From: an uncultured Polaribacter sp.
GTDB lineage: Bacteria > Bacteroidota > Bacteroidia > Flavobacteriales > Flavobacteriaceae
Direction: 5' to 3'
Length of the DNA: 64,000 nucleotides
Assembly (NCBI GenBank): GCA_943788865.1
Contig: CALSRX010000005.1
Span: forward strand, 186,001-250,000
Part shown: in pieces, positions 8,530-18,557 of the stretch
How positions within the stretch are numbered: position 1 is the stretch's first letter
Layout of the letters: each line of letters opens with the position of its first letter
The notes under the pieces: model-generated
Database searches by the model: none
The model's input: the letters and a program-made list of their open reading frames with translations, nothing else
What the model was told of the DNA's origin: nothing
Made by a program: the position numbers and the translations under genes

Positions 8530-9393
8530 ATGATATCACAAGAACAATTTGAAAACGAATTAAATATCATAATCATAAATGCCATACGAGAAGATGTTGG
8601 GGAAGGAGATCACACCTCTCTTTCTTGTATTCCGTCAGATGCAAAAGGTAAAGCTAAACTATTGGTAAAAGACAGCGGAATTATTGCTGGAGTTGAATTT
8701 GCAAAAATGATTTTTAAACAAGTTGATGCAGACTTGCAAGTTGAAACGTTGATACAAGACGGAGAGAAAGTAAAATTTGGTGATATTGTTTTTTATGTAT
8801 CTGGGCGTTCTCAATCCATTTTGCAAGCTGAACGGTTGGTGTTGAACTCCATGCAGCGCATGAGTGCCATTGCAACAAAGACAGGTTTTTTTGCTGATTT
8901 ACTAAAAGGGACTAAAACAAAAGTGCTGGATACACGAAAAACAACCCCAGGAATTCGTGCCATAGAAAAGTGGGCTGTAAAAATTGGTGGTGGAGAAAAT
9001 CATCGTTTTGCCCTGTACGATATGGTTATGATTAAGGATAATCATATTGATTTTGCTGGAGGAATTACTGCTGCAATCAATAAAACAAAAAGGTATTTAG
9101 CAAAGAAAAATATTGATATCAAAATTATTGTTGAAGCAAGAACTTTAGAAGAAATTCAAGAAATTTTAGATTGCGGTGGTGTGTACCGGATTTTGATCGA
9201 TAATTTTAATTACGAAGATACACGTAAAGCTGTAGCACTCATTGGAGATAAGTGTTTAACGGAGTCTTCTGGTGGAATCAATGAAGAAACCATCAGAAAG
9301 TATGCAGAATGTGGTGTAGATTTTATTTCTTCTGGAGCATTAACCCACTCAGTGTATAATATGGATTTGAGCTTAAAAGCAGTTGATATATAA
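8530..9393 (+). CDS. nadC: Nicotinate-nucleotide pyrophosphorylase (quinolinate PRTase)
   Basis: 287 residues, full length. Recognisable segments are DVGEGDHTS, the PRPP-site DTRKTTPGIRAIEKWAVKIG, GGGENHRFALYDMVMIKDNH and the C-terminal SSGGINEETIRKYAECGVD. The enzyme converts quinolinate and PRPP to nicotinate mononucleotide in de novo NAD synthesis. nadA and nadB are not in the window. A 26-bp-arm inverted repeat directly after the stop may act as its transcription end. Confidence 0.95.
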   Translation: MISQEQFENELNIIIINAIREDVGEGDHTSLSCIPSDAKGKAKLLVKDSGIIAGVEFAKMIFKQVDADLQVETLIQDGEKVKFGDIVFYVSGRSQSILQAERLVLNSMQRMSAIATKTGFFADLLKGTKTKVLDTRKTTPGIRAIEKWAVKIGGGENHRFALYDMVMIKDNHIDFAGGITAAINKTKRYLAKKNIDIKIIVEARTLEEIQEILDCGGVYRILIDNFNYEDTRKAVALIGDKCLTESSGGINEETIRKYAECGVDFISSGALTHSVYNMDLSLKAVDI

Positions 9394-9398
9394 AATCT

Positions 9399-9474
9399 GT
9401 CATTCCCTTGAAAATGGGAATCTCATGATTAATAACTAAAATTTAAATAGATTCTCATTTTCAAGGGAATGACA
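9399..9474. repeat. Long inverted repeat, family B (TGTCATTCCC)
   Basis: Arms 9399-9424 and 9449-9474 are reverse complements over 26 bp with one mismatch (TGTCATTCCCTTGAAAATGG...). A related shorter element is at 11963-12035, and TGTCATTCC-type ends recur at 40216-40380. It sits between nadC and the YihY gene and could fold as a strong hairpin. Confidence 0.75.
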
Positions 9475-9534
9475 ATTGTATGATAAACACTAACTTTGCT
9501 TCCTAGCAACTTTGAACCTTTGTAACTTTAATAA

Positions 9535-10479
9535 ATGTCAAAAGAAATAGAAGACAAACTTGAGAAAATTCCCATTATTAATATTTTGGTGCGTTTTGGA
9601 AAAAAGATAAAAATTCCGGGTTTAGAAGGAATGTCTTTATACGATGTGCTAGAAATGTATGTAATCGGTATTGTAAAAGGCGCGTTAACATCTCGCGCAG
9701 GTGGAATTGCATATAGTTTTTTTATGGCAATTTTTCCGTTTCTATTATTTGTGTTAACGTTAATTCCGTATATATCTATTGATGGTTTTCAAGACGGATT
9801 ACTTTCATTAATTTCTGAAATTTTACCACCAAAAACATTTGAAGCAAGTCAGTTGGTAATTCAAGATATATTAGTAAATCAGCAAGCAGGATTGTTGTCT
9901 TTTGGTTTTTTAGTATCCATTTTTTTAATGACAAACGGTGTCAATGCTATTTTTGGCGGATTCGAATATTCGTATCATGTAAAAGAGGTGAGAAGCGTGG
10001 TAAGAGCTTATGTTATTTCACTTGGTGTTTCTTTAGTAATGGCGTTTTTCTTAGTAGTTACAGTAGCGTTAATTATTTTTTATCAAATAGGATTGGATAA
10101 ATTAAAGGAGCAGGGTTGGTTAGATGATGATATTTTTTGGTTACAAATAGGTAAAGGGTTTTTATTTGTTGCCATGGTTTTTACTATTGTATCTATGTTG
10201 TATCATTTCGGAACGAAAACAGGAAAACACACAAGGTTTTTCTCTCCAGGTGCTATCTTTACAACTATTCTGTCCATTTTTACATTTTACTTATTTAGCA
10301 TTTATGTAACAGAGTTTTCTAAGTATAACGAACTGTATGGTTCAATCGGAACCTTATTAATATTGATGTTGTTTGTGTGGCTAAATGCGATCATCCTCTT
10401 ATTAGGTTTTGAACTCAATGCAAGTATTTATAGTTTAAGACGCAGAAATAAAACCTTTACAACTCCCAAAAAATTATAA
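9535..10479 (+). CDS. YihY/BrkB family inner-membrane protein
   Basis: 314 residues with about six membrane helices. The family core is clear: LTSRAGGIAYSFFMAIFPFL, the repeated LLSFGFLVSIFLMTNGVNAI helix, and the late LYGSIGTLLILMLFVWLNAI segment ending in a basic tail. Once annotated as ribonuclease BN, these proteins are now treated as membrane proteins of unknown activity. It lies between nadC and hisS, in the same direction but with about 110-140 bp on each side. Confidence 0.88.
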   Translation: MSKEIEDKLEKIPIINILVRFGKKIKIPGLEGMSLYDVLEMYVIGIVKGALTSRAGGIAYSFFMAIFPFLLFVLTLIPYISIDGFQDGLLSLISEILPPKTFEASQLVIQDILVNQQAGLLSFGFLVSIFLMTNGVNAIFGGFEYSYHVKEVRSVVRAYVISLGVSLVMAFFLVVTVALIIFYQIGLDKLKEQGWLDDDIFWLQIGKGFLFVAMVFTIVSMLYHFGTKTGKHTRFFSPGAIFTTILSIFTFYLFSIYVTEFSKYNELYGSIGTLLILMLFVWLNAIILLLGFELNASIYSLRRRNKTFTTPKKL

Positions 10480-10590
10480 CTTTTTCACGATATTTGCATG
10501 CACAATTTTCAATTACGAGTGCTAAATTTTAAGTGATTAGTTTTGAGTGTAGCAACTAAAAACTAAAAACTAACAACTAAAAACAATTTA

Positions 10591-11958
10591 ATGAAACCAA
10601 GTATCCCAAAAGGAACAAGAGATTTTTCACCAACAGAACTTGCCAATCGTACGTATATTTTTAATACAATTAGAGTGGCTTTTGAAACCTTTGGATTTCA
10701 ACCTATTGAAACACCAAGTTTTGAAAACTCTACGACCTTGATGGGGAAATATGGTGAAGAAGGTGATCGATTGATTTTTAAAATTCTGAATTCTGGGGAT
10801 TATTTGAATAAAGCTGATGAAAGACTTTTATTAGAAAAAGATAGTACAAAGTTAACATCACAAATATCAGAAAAAGCATTGCGCTACGATTTAACAGTGC
10901 CATTCGCAAGATACGTTGTTCAACACCAAAATGAGATTACTTTTCCGTTTAAACGTTATCAAATTCAGCCTGTTTGGAGAGCTGATCGTCCGCAAAAAGG
11001 ACGTTTTAGAGAGTTTTTTCAATGTGATGCCGATGTTGTTGGAAGCAAATCGTTGTGGCAAGAAGTAGAGTTTATTCAGTTATACGATACTGTTTTTAGT
11101 AAGTTAGGTTTAACAGGAACGACTATCAAAATCAATAATAGAAAAATATTATATGGAATTGCAGAAGTAATTGGCGCAAAAGACAAACTCATCGATTTTA
11201 CAGTTGCCTTAGATAAGTTAGATAAAATTGGTAAAGACGGAGTTGTCAAAGAAATGCTATCCAAAGGGATTACGAAAAATGCCATTGAAAAAGTGAGTCC
11301 GTTGTTTGATTTTTCTGGTTCAAATACAGCTAAAATAAGTTCTTTAGAGGCGATGTTGCAAACATCCGAAGAAGGGAAAAAAGGCGTTGAAGAGTTGCGT
11401 TTTGTATGTGATACTATTGAGACTTTAGGATTGCAATCTGCAGCATTAGAAGTGGATGTTACTTTAGCAAGAGGATTGAATTATTATACCGGAGCAATTT
11501 TTGAAGTTGCAGCCCCAAAAGAAGTCAAAATGGGTTCGATTGGAGGCGGTGGAAGATATGATGATTTAACAGGAATTTTTGGTATGCCAGATGTTTCTGG
11601 AGTAGGAATCTCTTTTGGATTGGACAGAATTTATTTGGTCTTGGAAGAATTAGGGTTGTTTAAAACGGTAGCATTGCCAAAGCCAAAAGTATTATTTGTC
11701 AATTTTGGAGAAGCAGAAGCATTCTTTTCAATGAAAGCAATAGCTGAATTGAGAAAAAAGAATATCAAAGCAGAATTGTATCCAGATGATGCAAAAATGA
11801 AAAAACAAATGAATTACGCAAACAAGCGTGAAATTGAGTTTGTTGTTATTGTTGGATCAAAAGAAATAGAAAAAAATGAATTCACGTTGAAAAACATGAT
11901 TTCTGGAGAGCAAACAAATTGTACTTTATTAGAATTGATGGAGAAATTAAAAGCATAA
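10591..11958 (+). CDS. hisS: Histidine--tRNA ligase
   Basis: 455 residues. The opening [13 protein letters not shown] is diagnostic. Class II motif 2 is [20 protein letters not shown], the histidine-specific loop is [15 protein letters not shown], motif 3 is [13 protein letters not shown], and the C-terminal anticodon-binding domain begins at about residue 365 ([10 protein letters not shown]). It charges tRNA-His in the cytosol. The 110-bp leader holds runs of AACTAAAAACTAAAAACTAACA, a low-complexity feature also seen upstream of other genes here. Confidence 0.96.
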   Translation: MKPSIPKGTRDFSPTELANRTYIFNTIRVAFETFGFQPIETPSFENSTTLMGKYGEEGDRLIFKILNSGDYLNKADERLLLEKDSTKLTSQISEKALRYDLTVPFARYVVQHQNEITFPFKRYQIQPVWRADRPQKGRFREFFQCDADVVGSKSLWQEVEFIQLYDTVFSKLGLTGTTIKINNRKILYGIAEVIGAKDKLIDFTVALDKLDKIGKDGVVKEMLSKGITKNAIEKVSPLFDFSGSNTAKISSLEAMLQTSEEGKKGVEELRFVCDTIETLGLQSAALEVDVTLARGLNYYTGAIFEVAAPKEVKMGSIGGGGRYDDLTGIFGMPDVSGVGISFGLDRIYLVLEELGLFKTVALPKPKVLFVNFGEAEAFFSMKAIAELRKKNIKAELYPDDAKMKKQMNYANKREIEFVVIVGSKEIEKNEFTLKNMISGEQTNCTLLELMEKLKA

Positions 11959-12080
11959 TTGTTTGTCATTACTGCGAAAGCAGGAATCTAAACTAACATA
12001 TTTATGGATTCTCTATTTCTCGGCAATGATAAAAGTTTTGAGTATGCTTGCGTTAGGGATTGAAGTGACATCCTTTTTTA

Positions 12081-12130
12081 TTGTCAGTTCGAGTAAATTT
12101 GTGAAGCATGAACAAATTTGTATCGAGAAC
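12081..12130. repeat. Dispersed intergenic repeat, family A
   Basis: Starts TTGTCAGTTCGAGTAAATTT and ends TATCGAGAAC, the same block order and spacing as the copy at 521-566. Confidence 0.6.
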
Positions 12131-12260
12131 AAAATTAAAAAGATACAACGGAAAGCTCGCTCGAACGCCCAAATTTTTAAAGCGAACGTGAAATAAAAAA
12201 ATAATTATAGTTTCATAGTTATAATTTATTAAGAAACTAAAATAATACGTTGCAAACACG

Positions 12261-12268
12261 TAAATTTG
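12261..12268 (+). promoter_or_regulatory. Possible -7 element of folE
   Basis: TAAATTTG matches TAnnTTTG and lies 20 bp before the first folE ATG. The -33 box is not obvious. Confidence 0.4.
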
Positions 12269-12287
12269 CAAACTAATTAAGAAAGAA

Positions 12288-12983
12288 ATGTTTGAAGTGA
12301 ACAGCAAAATGAATGACGAAAGAGTTGAAGAAATAGGAGAGAACCACGTTGGTACATCGGCAAAAACGCCTTTAAGAGACGATGCGTTTGCTATTTCTAA
12401 TGAAGAAAAAATCAACAAAATCCAAGAAAGTGTCAAAGATATTTTAGAGACCTTAGGAATGGATTTAACAGACGATAGCTTACAAGGAACTCCAAAGCGA
12501 GTTGCGAAAGCTTTTGTAAATGAATTGTTTATGGGATTAGACCCTGCAAATAAACCAACGGCGTCTACTTTTGAAAACAATTACAATTACGGAGAAATGT
12601 TGGTGGAGAAGAATATTATTGTGTATTCTACCTGCGAGCATCATTTATTACCAATTATTGGGAGAGCACATGTTGCTTATATTTCTGATGGAAAAGTAAT
12701 TGGTTTGTCTAAAATGAATAGAATTGTAGAATATTACGCAAAAAGACCACAAGTGCAAGAGCGTTTAACCATGCAAGTTGTGCAGGCTATGCAAGAAGCA
12801 TTAGGGACAAAAGATGTTGCTTGTGTAATTGATGCTAAACATTTATGTGTAAACTCTCGCGGAATTAAAGACATTGAAAGTAGTACGGTAACTGCTGAGT
12901 TTGGTGGAAAATTTAAAAACAAAGAAACCAAAGAAGAGTTTTTAGGGTATTTAACGATGAATACAGGTTTTAAGAATATATAA
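12288..12983 (+). CDS. folE: GTP cyclohydrolase I FolE
   Basis: 231 residues. The catalytic zinc and active-site motifs are present: STCEHHLLPIIGRAHVAY (Cys and His zinc ligands), IVEYYAKRPQVQERLT, and HLCVNSRGIKD with the second Cys ligand. It turns GTP into 7,8-dihydroneopterin triphosphate, the first step to folate and other pterins. The first 45 residues are a variable extension. A second Met seven codons in (12309) is an equally possible start. A terminator follows the stop. Confidence 0.95.
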   Translation: MFEVNSKMNDERVEEIGENHVGTSAKTPLRDDAFAISNEEKINKIQESVKDILETLGMDLTDDSLQGTPKRVAKAFVNELFMGLDPANKPTASTFENNYNYGEMLVEKNIIVYSTCEHHLLPIIGRAHVAYISDGKVIGLSKMNRIVEYYAKRPQVQERLTMQVVQAMQEALGTKDVACVIDAKHLCVNSRGIKDIESSTVTAEFGGKFKNKETKEEFLGYLTMNTGFKNI

Positions 12984-13007
12984 GAATATTCTAATAAAAA
13001 TAACACA

Positions 13008-13036
13008 GCGCCATTACGAAAGTAGTGGCGTTTTTA
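13008..13036 (+). terminator. folE rho-independent terminator
   Basis: Stem CGCCATTAC/GTAGTGGCG (one G-T pair) around a GAAA loop, then TTTTTATTTT. Confidence 0.85.
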
Positions 13037-13254
13037 TTTTATTTAAAAATCTTTTCTTATTTTTTGAGACACAATTATTATTCTTACGTTATATAAGTGT
13101 AAGGTTAACCAAACAGTATTTTTTTGAATCAAAAAGAAATCATACAGCCAACACATGAAATTAAATCTAAAGAAAAGGAAAGTTAAAATGAAGTTAGAGG
13201 CAGGATTTGGAACAATATATTTGCGAAAGAAGTAATTAAATTTAAACAACATAA

Positions 13255-13285
13255 AAAAAGCCGATGCATTTGCATCGGCTTTTTA
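13255..13285 (-). terminator. secA terminator (bidirectional hairpin)
   Basis: Perfect stem AAAAAGCCGATGCA/TGCATCGGCTTTTT with a two-base loop, about 10 bp after the secA stop. T-runs on both strands allow function in either direction. Confidence 0.9.
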
Positions 13286-13295
13286 ATTTAACTCT

Positions 13296-16200
13296 TTATT
13301 TTGTTAAAACCCATTCTCCTTTATCAATTAAAGGAATGGCTTGTTTGTATTTTACTTCTTTTTCTTCTCCAGACATTACATTTTTAATGGTAACACGTTC
13401 GTTTCTACCAATTTTAGGTTGCTCTCTAACAATTGTCTCAACAGGTTCTTGTTGTTGCTGTTTAGAATTGCTAATCGCTTGTTCTGTGCTGTTTTGCACA
13501 TCAGCTTTACTCGCGTTTAAGCGCTCTCTTTTTTGTTGACGCGCTTCAGAAATGTTTCCTTGGTTTGGAATTTCCCCTTTAAATAAGAATGATAAAACTT
13601 CTTTATTTACATCACTAATCATTTGTTTAAACAACTCAAACGCTTCAAATTTATAAACCAACAAAGGATCTTTTTGCTCGTAAGATGCATTTTGAACAGA
13701 ACTTTTTAATTCATCCATTTTACGTAAATGAGTTTTCCAGTTCTCATCAATAATAGCAAGTGTAATGTTTTTTTCAAAATCTTTCACCAATTCTTTTCCT
13801 TCAGATTCGTAAGCTCTTTTCAAGTTTGTTACTACTTGTAAACTTTTTACACCATCTGAAAACGGAACAACAATTCGCTCATAACGATCACCTTCATTCT
13901 CATACACATCTTTAATTACAGGAAAAGCAGCAACTGCATTTCTAGCAATTCTATCTTGGTAATGTGCATAAATTGTTTCATACAATGAATCAATTAGTGC
14001 TTGTTCATCCATAGAGCTAAACTCTTCTTCAGAAAAAGGAGAGGTCATCGATGAAAAACGAATCAATTCAAACTCGAAATTTTTAAAATCTTTTGACGGT
14101 TTATTTTCGTTAACAATTGCTTGACAGGTATCGTAAATCATGTTTACAATATCAATTTTTAGACGATCTCCATCTAAAGCATGCCTTCTACGTTTATATA
14201 CAAACTCACGTTGAGCATTCATAATATCGTCATACTCTAACAAACGTTTACGAATACCAAAGTTGTTTTCTTCTACTTTCTTTTGCGCTCTTTCAATAGA
14301 TTTTGTAATCATAGAATGCTGAATAACTTCTCCTTCTTTTAAGCCCATTCTATCCATCATTTTGGCAATTCTTTCAGAACCAAAAATACGCATCAAGTTA
14401 TCGTCTAAAGCAACATAAAATTGTGAAGAACCTACATCTCCTTGACGACCCGCTCTACCACGCAACTGTCTGTCTACTCTTCGAGAATCATGTCTTTCTG
14501 TACCAATAATTGCTAAACCACCAGCTTTTTTTACTTCTTCAGAAAGTTTAATATCTGTACCACGACCTGCCATATTAGTTGCAATTGTTACAATTCCGGC
14601 CTTACCAGCTTCGGCAACAATATCTGCTTCTTTTTTATGCAGTTTTGCATTTAAAATATTGTGCTTAATTCCACGCATTTGAAGCATTCTTCCTAGTAAT
14701 TCAGAGATTTCTACAGAAGTTGTACCAACCAAAACAGGTCTACCTTTTTTAACTAATTTTACGATATCATCAATAACCGCATTGTATTTTTCTCTAGTGG
14801 TTTTGTATACCAAGTCTTCTTTATCGTCTCTTTGTAAAGGTTTATTAGTTGGAATTTCAACTACATCTAATTTATAGATTTCCCATAGTTCACCAGCTTC
14901 TGTAATCGCGGTTCCAGTCATACCAGATAATTTGCGATACATTCTAAAGTAATTTTGTAAAGTTACAGTTGCAAAAGTTTGAGTTGCATCTTCAATTTTC
15001 ACATTTTCTTTAGCCTCGATTGCTTGATGTAATCCGTCCGAATAACGACGACCGTCCATGATACGTCCTGTTTGTTCGTCTACTATCATTACTTTATTAT
15101 CAATTACAACATATTCTGTATCTTTTTCAAATAATGAATATGCTTTTAATAATTGATTCATGGTATGAATACGTTCACTTTTAATGCTAAAGTCTCTATA
15201 TAATTCTTCTTTTTTCGCTGCTTTTTCTTCAGGTGAATCTTCACTTTCATCAATCTGACCTATTTTTACGCCGATATCTGGCAGCACAAAAAAGTCGTTA
15301 TCACTAGTTTTTCCTGATAAATGAACAATCCCTTTGTCAGATAAATCGATGGAATTGTTTTTTTCTTCAATAACATAGTACAATTCTTCATCTACTTCTG
15401 GCATCAATTTATTATTGTCTGCCATGTAAGTGTTTTCTGTTTTTTGAAGAATTTGTTTGATTCCTTCTTGGGATAAAAATTTAATTAACGCTTTGTTTTT
15501 TGGAATACCACGAAAAACTCTTAACAATAAAAAACCACCTTCTTTGGTGTTTCCTTCAGCGATTAGTTTTTTAGCTTCTGCCAACACACCAACTAAATAG
15601 TGTTTTTGTAAACTAACAATATCAGCAACTAAAGGTTTTAGTTCATTAAATTCATGTCTGTCTCCTTGTGGTACAGCACCAGAAATTATTAAAGGTGTAC
15701 GAGCATCATCTATTAATACAGAATCCACCTCATCTATAATTGCATAATTTGGTGCTCTTTGTACAAGATCTTCTTTGGTATGCGCCATATTATCACGCAA
15801 GTAATCAAAACCGAACTCATTATTTGTTCCGTAAGTGATATCTGCATTATAGGCTTTTCTTCGCTCATCAGAATTAGGTTGATGCACATCAATACAATCA
15901 ATACTTAATCCATGAAACTCTAAAATTGGACCCATCCAGGCAGCATCACGTTTTGCTAGATAATCATTAACCGTTACAACATGAACTCCTTTTCCAGTTA
16001 AAGCGTTTAGATAAACAGGTAAAGTAGAAACTAATGTTTTTCCTTCTCCGGTCATCATTTCAGCAATTTTACCTTGATGTAAAACAGATCCACCGATTAA
16101 TTGAACATCGTAATGAACCATGTCCCAGATAATTTCTTGTCCAGACGCATCCCAGGTATTCGACCAAACAGATTTATCGCCTACTAAAGTTACATTTTCT

Positions 16201-16628
16201 CTAATAGCAGAAAGCTCTCGGTCAAATGGAGTAGCGGTAACTTCGATTTCAGAATTGTTTGTAAATCTTTTTGCCGTTTCTTTGATAACCGCAAATGCTT
16301 CTGGCATTATTTCTTGTAAAACAGCTTCAGATGCTTCATAAGCATCATCTTTTAAAGTATCTATTTCAGAATATATTTCTTCTTGCCTATCAATACCTGC
16401 TGATAAAGCTTCTTGTTCTAGCTCAGTTATTTTTGTATCAAAAGATTTGGTTGCTTCTTTTATTTTAGATTTAAATTCTTCTGATTTAGCTCTTAATTCA
16501 TCATTTGATAAATTGCCTATTGCTTCAGCAAAAGAGTTTGTTTTTTCAACGATTGGTTGTAGTAGTTTTAAATCTTTTTGTTGTTTGTCTCCAACAAATA
16601 TTTTTAAGACCGAGTTTAATAAGCTCAT
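13296..16628 (-). CDS. secA: Preprotein translocase ATPase SecA
   Basis: 1110 residues, the long Bacteroidetes form of SecA (about 900 in E. coli). Motifs in order are the Walker [14 protein letters not shown] near residue 190, the [14 protein letters not shown] loop, [19 protein letters not shown] (Walker B), [14 protein letters not shown] and the arginine-finger motif RGRAGRQGD. An insertion of about 200 residues in the first half explains the extra length. The C-terminus ends GEWVLTK and lacks the Cys-rich zinc SecB-binding tail of proteobacterial SecA. SecA drives unfolded preproteins through SecYEG. Confidence 0.98.
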   Translation of the reverse strand: MSLLNSVLKIFVGDKQQKDLKLLQPIVEKTNSFAEAIGNLSNDELRAKSEEFKSKIKEATKSFDTKITELEQEALSAGIDRQEEIYSEIDTLKDDAYEASEAVLQEIMPEAFAVIKETAKRFTNNSEIEVTATPFDRELSAIRENVTLVGDKSVWSNTWDASGQEIIWDMVHYDVQLIGGSVLHQGKIAEMMTGEGKTLVSTLPVYLNALTGKGVHVVTVNDYLAKRDAAWMGPILEFHGLSIDCIDVHQPNSDERRKAYNADITYGTNNEFGFDYLRDNMAHTKEDLVQRAPNYAIIDEVDSVLIDDARTPLIISGAVPQGDRHEFNELKPLVADIVSLQKHYLVGVLAEAKKLIAEGNTKEGGFLLLRVFRGIPKNKALIKFLSQEGIKQILQKTENTYMADNNKLMPEVDEELYYVIEEKNNSIDLSDKGIVHLSGKTSDNDFFVLPDIGVKIGQIDESEDSPEEKAAKKEELYRDFSIKSERIHTMNQLLKAYSLFEKDTEYVVIDNKVMIVDEQTGRIMDGRRYSDGLHQAIEAKENVKIEDATQTFATVTLQNYFRMYRKLSGMTGTAITEAGELWEIYKLDVVEIPTNKPLQRDDKEDLVYKTTREKYNAVIDDIVKLVKKGRPVLVGTTSVEISELLGRMLQMRGIKHNILNAKLHKKEADIVAEAGKAGIVTIATNMAGRGTDIKLSEEVKKAGGLAIIGTERHDSRRVDRQLRGRAGRQGDVGSSQFYVALDDNLMRIFGSERIAKMMDRMGLKEGEVIQHSMITKSIERAQKKVEENNFGIRKRLLEYDDIMNAQREFVYKRRRHALDGDRLKIDIVNMIYDTCQAIVNENKPSKDFKNFEFELIRFSSMTSPFSEEEFSSMDEQALIDSLYETIYAHYQDRIARNAVAAFPVIKDVYENEGDRYERIVVPFSDGVKSLQVVTNLKRAYESEGKELVKDFEKNITLAIIDENWKTHLRKMDELKSSVQNASYEQKDPLLVYKFEAFELFKQMISDVNKEVLSFLFKGEIPNQGNISEARQQKRERLNASKADVQNSTEQAISNSKQQQQEPVETIVREQPKIGRNERVTIKNVMSGEEKEVKYKQAIPLIDKGEWVLTK

Positions 16629-16748
16629 TGTATGTGTTCTATTTAAAATTCAATTTTATCAATTGAATATTGATTTATAATTAGTTGATAATAAATAAGT
16701 TGATATTTATTGACAGCAATTACAATTTAATGTTAAATGTAAACAAAA

Positions 16749-16776
16749 AAAAAGCCTCGATTGAGACTTTTTTGAT
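16749..16776 (-). terminator. Terminator of the DUF2795 gene
   Basis: On the minus strand AAAGTCTC-AATC-GAGGCTTT (one G-T pair) is followed by a long T run, about 15 bp after the stop at 16788. Confidence 0.75.
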
Positions 16777-16787
16777 GTAAATTTTTG

Positions 16788-17009
16788 TTAATATTCATCT
16801 TCGTTCCAAAGATAATCTTCTTCGGTCGGATAGTCTGGCCAAATTTCTATAATAGAATCATAAGCATCGCCTTCATCTTCAATTTCTTGCAAGTTTTCTG
16901 CAACTTCCAATGGCGCTCCTGTTCTAATAGCGTAATCTATCAATTCATCTTTCGTTGCTGGCCAAGGTGCATCTGCTAAATAAGATGCCAATTCTAGTGT
17001 CCAATACAT
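16788..17009 (-). CDS. DUF2795 family protein
   Basis: 73 residues, very acidic, with the DUF2795 pattern MYWTLELASYLADAPWPATK then LIDYAIRTGAPLEVAENLQ and a C-terminal tail rich in Asp, Glu and Trp. The fold resembles a small winged-helix-like domain and the family is conserved in Bacteroidetes. No function is known. It is monocistronic, between secA and the cobalamin adenosyltransferase gene, with its own terminator. Confidence 0.85.
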   Translation of the reverse strand: MYWTLELASYLADAPWPATKDELIDYAIRTGAPLEVAENLQEIEDEGDAYDSIIEIWPDYPTEEDYLWNEDEY

Positions 17010-17099
17010 TTTTAGTATAGTTTAATTTTCTGCAAAAATAATTTTTTTATTCAGAAAACCAAGTTTTTTTTGATAAATCTGTCAATAAAATAAAAGAAC

Positions 17100-17675
17100 T
17101 TATTTTTCTTTTTCAGGAATCCAAGGAGTTTCCTTTATTGATAAGTCTTTAGACAACTTCCGTGCCAATACAAATAGGTAGTCAGAAAGTCTGTTTAAAT
17201 ATTCTAATATAGCAGGATTAATTGTTTCGTTTTTGTTTAAGGCAGTTGCTAATCTTTCGGTTCTACGGCATACACATCTAGCAATGTGACAGAATGACAC
17301 CGTTTGACCTCCGCCAGGTAAAATAAAATTTGTCATAGCAGGCAAGTCTAAATTCATAGCATCTATTTCTTGCTCTAAGACTTTAATATTTGCACTTGTA
17401 ATTTTAGGAATATTTAAACGCTCTTTGCCATTTTTTAAGAGTTCTTTTTCTGGAGGAGTTGCTAACATCGCACCAAGAGTGAATAATTCATTTTGAATTC
17501 TAATCAAAGAGTTGATAGCGTTTTTGTCAATTTTCTGATCTCTAATTAGACCTATATAAGAGTTTAGCTCATCAACGGTACCGTAAGATTCTATTCTTAA
17601 ATGATGTTTAGGAACTCTTGTTCCTCCAAACAAAGCTGTGGTTCCTTTGTCTCCTGTTTTGGTGTAAATCTTCAT
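17100..17675 (-). CDS. PduO-type cob(I)alamin adenosyltransferase
   Basis: 191 residues. KIYTKTGDKGTTALFGGTRV is the N-terminal ATP-binding segment; RIESYGTVDELNSYIG and ILPGGGQTVSFCHIARCVCR with RRTER complete the active site at the trimer interface. The enzyme transfers the adenosyl group of ATP to cob(I)alamin to make coenzyme B12. No B12 synthesis genes accompany it, so the cell probably salvages corrinoids. Adenosylcobalamin would also be the expected ligand for the MerR/B12-fold regulator at 29982 if that protein works like CarH. It is 24 bp after the methyltransferase gene and likely co-transcribed. Confidence 0.93.
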   Translation of the reverse strand: MKIYTKTGDKGTTALFGGTRVPKHHLRIESYGTVDELNSYIGLIRDQKIDKNAINSLIRIQNELFTLGAMLATPPEKELLKNGKERLNIPKITSANIKVLEQEIDAMNLDLPAMTNFILPGGGQTVSFCHIARCVCRRTERLATALNKNETINPAILEYLNRLSDYLFVLARKLSKDLSIKETPWIPEKEK

Positions 17676-17699
17676 TAGATAAAATTACGAATTAACTAT

Positions 17700-18473
17700 T
17701 TAAACTCTTATTATAAAATGTTCTTTTTCTTGCTCTTTTCTAAAAAAAACAATTCCCCACTGATAGGTGTCAATTGAAACTTTCACTTTTGGATGTAGTT
17801 TTATTTCCTGCCAAGCACTTTCCATTTCTTTGCTACAATGAATATCATCAAAAATAAAGAAACTATCGTTGTTAATGAAATTAAGAGAATGATTGAAATA
17901 TTTTAAGGTTGCTTCTTTTTGATGATTTCCATCAAAATAAACCATATCTAAAGAATTTTTAAATTTTAATGTTGATAAAGTTTTGGAAAACTCTCCTGTG
18001 TAAACATCAATGTTTTTGAAAGAAAATTTTTCAAATTGTTTTATTGCAATTCCGGCAGTGTTTTCGCAACCTTCTAGTGTGCTTATTTTTGAAGTCGGAT
18101 TTCCAATATGCAATGCTGCTGTTCCCATACCAAGAGAAGTGCCAAATTCTAAAATGGTGTTTGGTTTTAAATACGCCGTAATTTTAATTAGTAAATTTGC
18201 TCGTTTAGTCTGTATTCCAGCGTGTTTAGCAACTCTAGAAACTTCTCTTGTATTACTTTTAAAAATTTTTGACCCTGCTCCAAAATCTGTAACTTCAATT
18301 ACATTATGGTTATTTAAAAGACTTCTTTTGTAAGATTTAAAAGCCGCACTTTCTAACGTGTTATTTTTCTTATGGAAACATTTTGTAATTAAATCAAAAA
18401 CAAAAGGAGAGTGGATTCCATGATGATTTGTTGAATAAAAAAGAAATGTTATGTAGGAAATAATTTTTTGCAT
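17700..18473 (-). CDS. SAM-dependent O-methyltransferase-like protein
   Basis: 257 residues. The Rossmann core shows motif I ILEFGTSLGMGTAALHIG, motif II acidic end STLEGCE, and DMVYFDGNHQKEATLKYF followed by FFIFDDIHCSKEMESAW, the layout of class I O-methyltransferases. The N-terminal HGIHSPFVFDLITKCF is typical of a Flavobacteriia-specific subgroup. The substrate is unknown. It begins about 85 bp from the divergent wza-like gene and reads into the adenosyltransferase gene. Confidence 0.8.
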   Translation of the reverse strand: MQKIISYITFLFYSTNHHGIHSPFVFDLITKCFHKKNNTLESAAFKSYKRSLLNNHNVIEVTDFGAGSKIFKSNTREVSRVAKHAGIQTKRANLLIKITAYLKPNTILEFGTSLGMGTAALHIGNPTSKISTLEGCENTAGIAIKQFEKFSFKNIDVYTGEFSKTLSTLKFKNSLDMVYFDGNHQKEATLKYFNHSLNFINNDSFFIFDDIHCSKEMESAWQEIKLHPKVKVSIDTYQWGIVFFRKEQEKEHFIIRV

Positions 18474-18557
18474 AAAAATAATAACAAAATTAAAAGAAAA
18501 TTATAGGATTAGCGGTATAAAAATTATATTTTTGAGTAGTAAGCATATTTTAGATTT

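Larger units (their letters stand above)
11959..12287. other. Intergenic gap hisS-folE: repeats and a promoter
   Basis: This 329-bp gap holds no convincing gene. It contains a family B-like inverted element at about 11963-12035 (TGTCATT...GGAATCT pairing with GATTCTC...AATGATA) and a family A unit at 12081-12130. A TAAATTTG promoter-like element is at 12261. Open frames crossing it are translations of these repeats. Confidence 0.6.
12984..13295. other. Intergenic gap folE-secA with two terminators
   Basis: 312 bp with a folE terminator near the left end (13008-13036) and a bidirectional hairpin at the right end (13255-13285). Between them a 26-codon plus-strand frame (13155-13235, MKLNLKKRKV...) with Lys-rich composition ends before the second hairpin. 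I regard it as unproven. Confidence 0.4.

Noticed and set aside
11963-12580. Open frames on both strands crossing the hisS-folE gap
   Set aside because: They read through the dispersed repeats and into the antisense of folE. Composition is repeat-like, and none resembles a protein family.
13043-13252. 69-codon minus-strand frame between folE and secA
   Set aside because: Phe-rich, low-complexity, lies between two terminators and matches nothing recognisable.
16785-16979. Frame antisense to the DUF2795 gene
   Set aside because: Shadow of a well-supported gene on the other strand.
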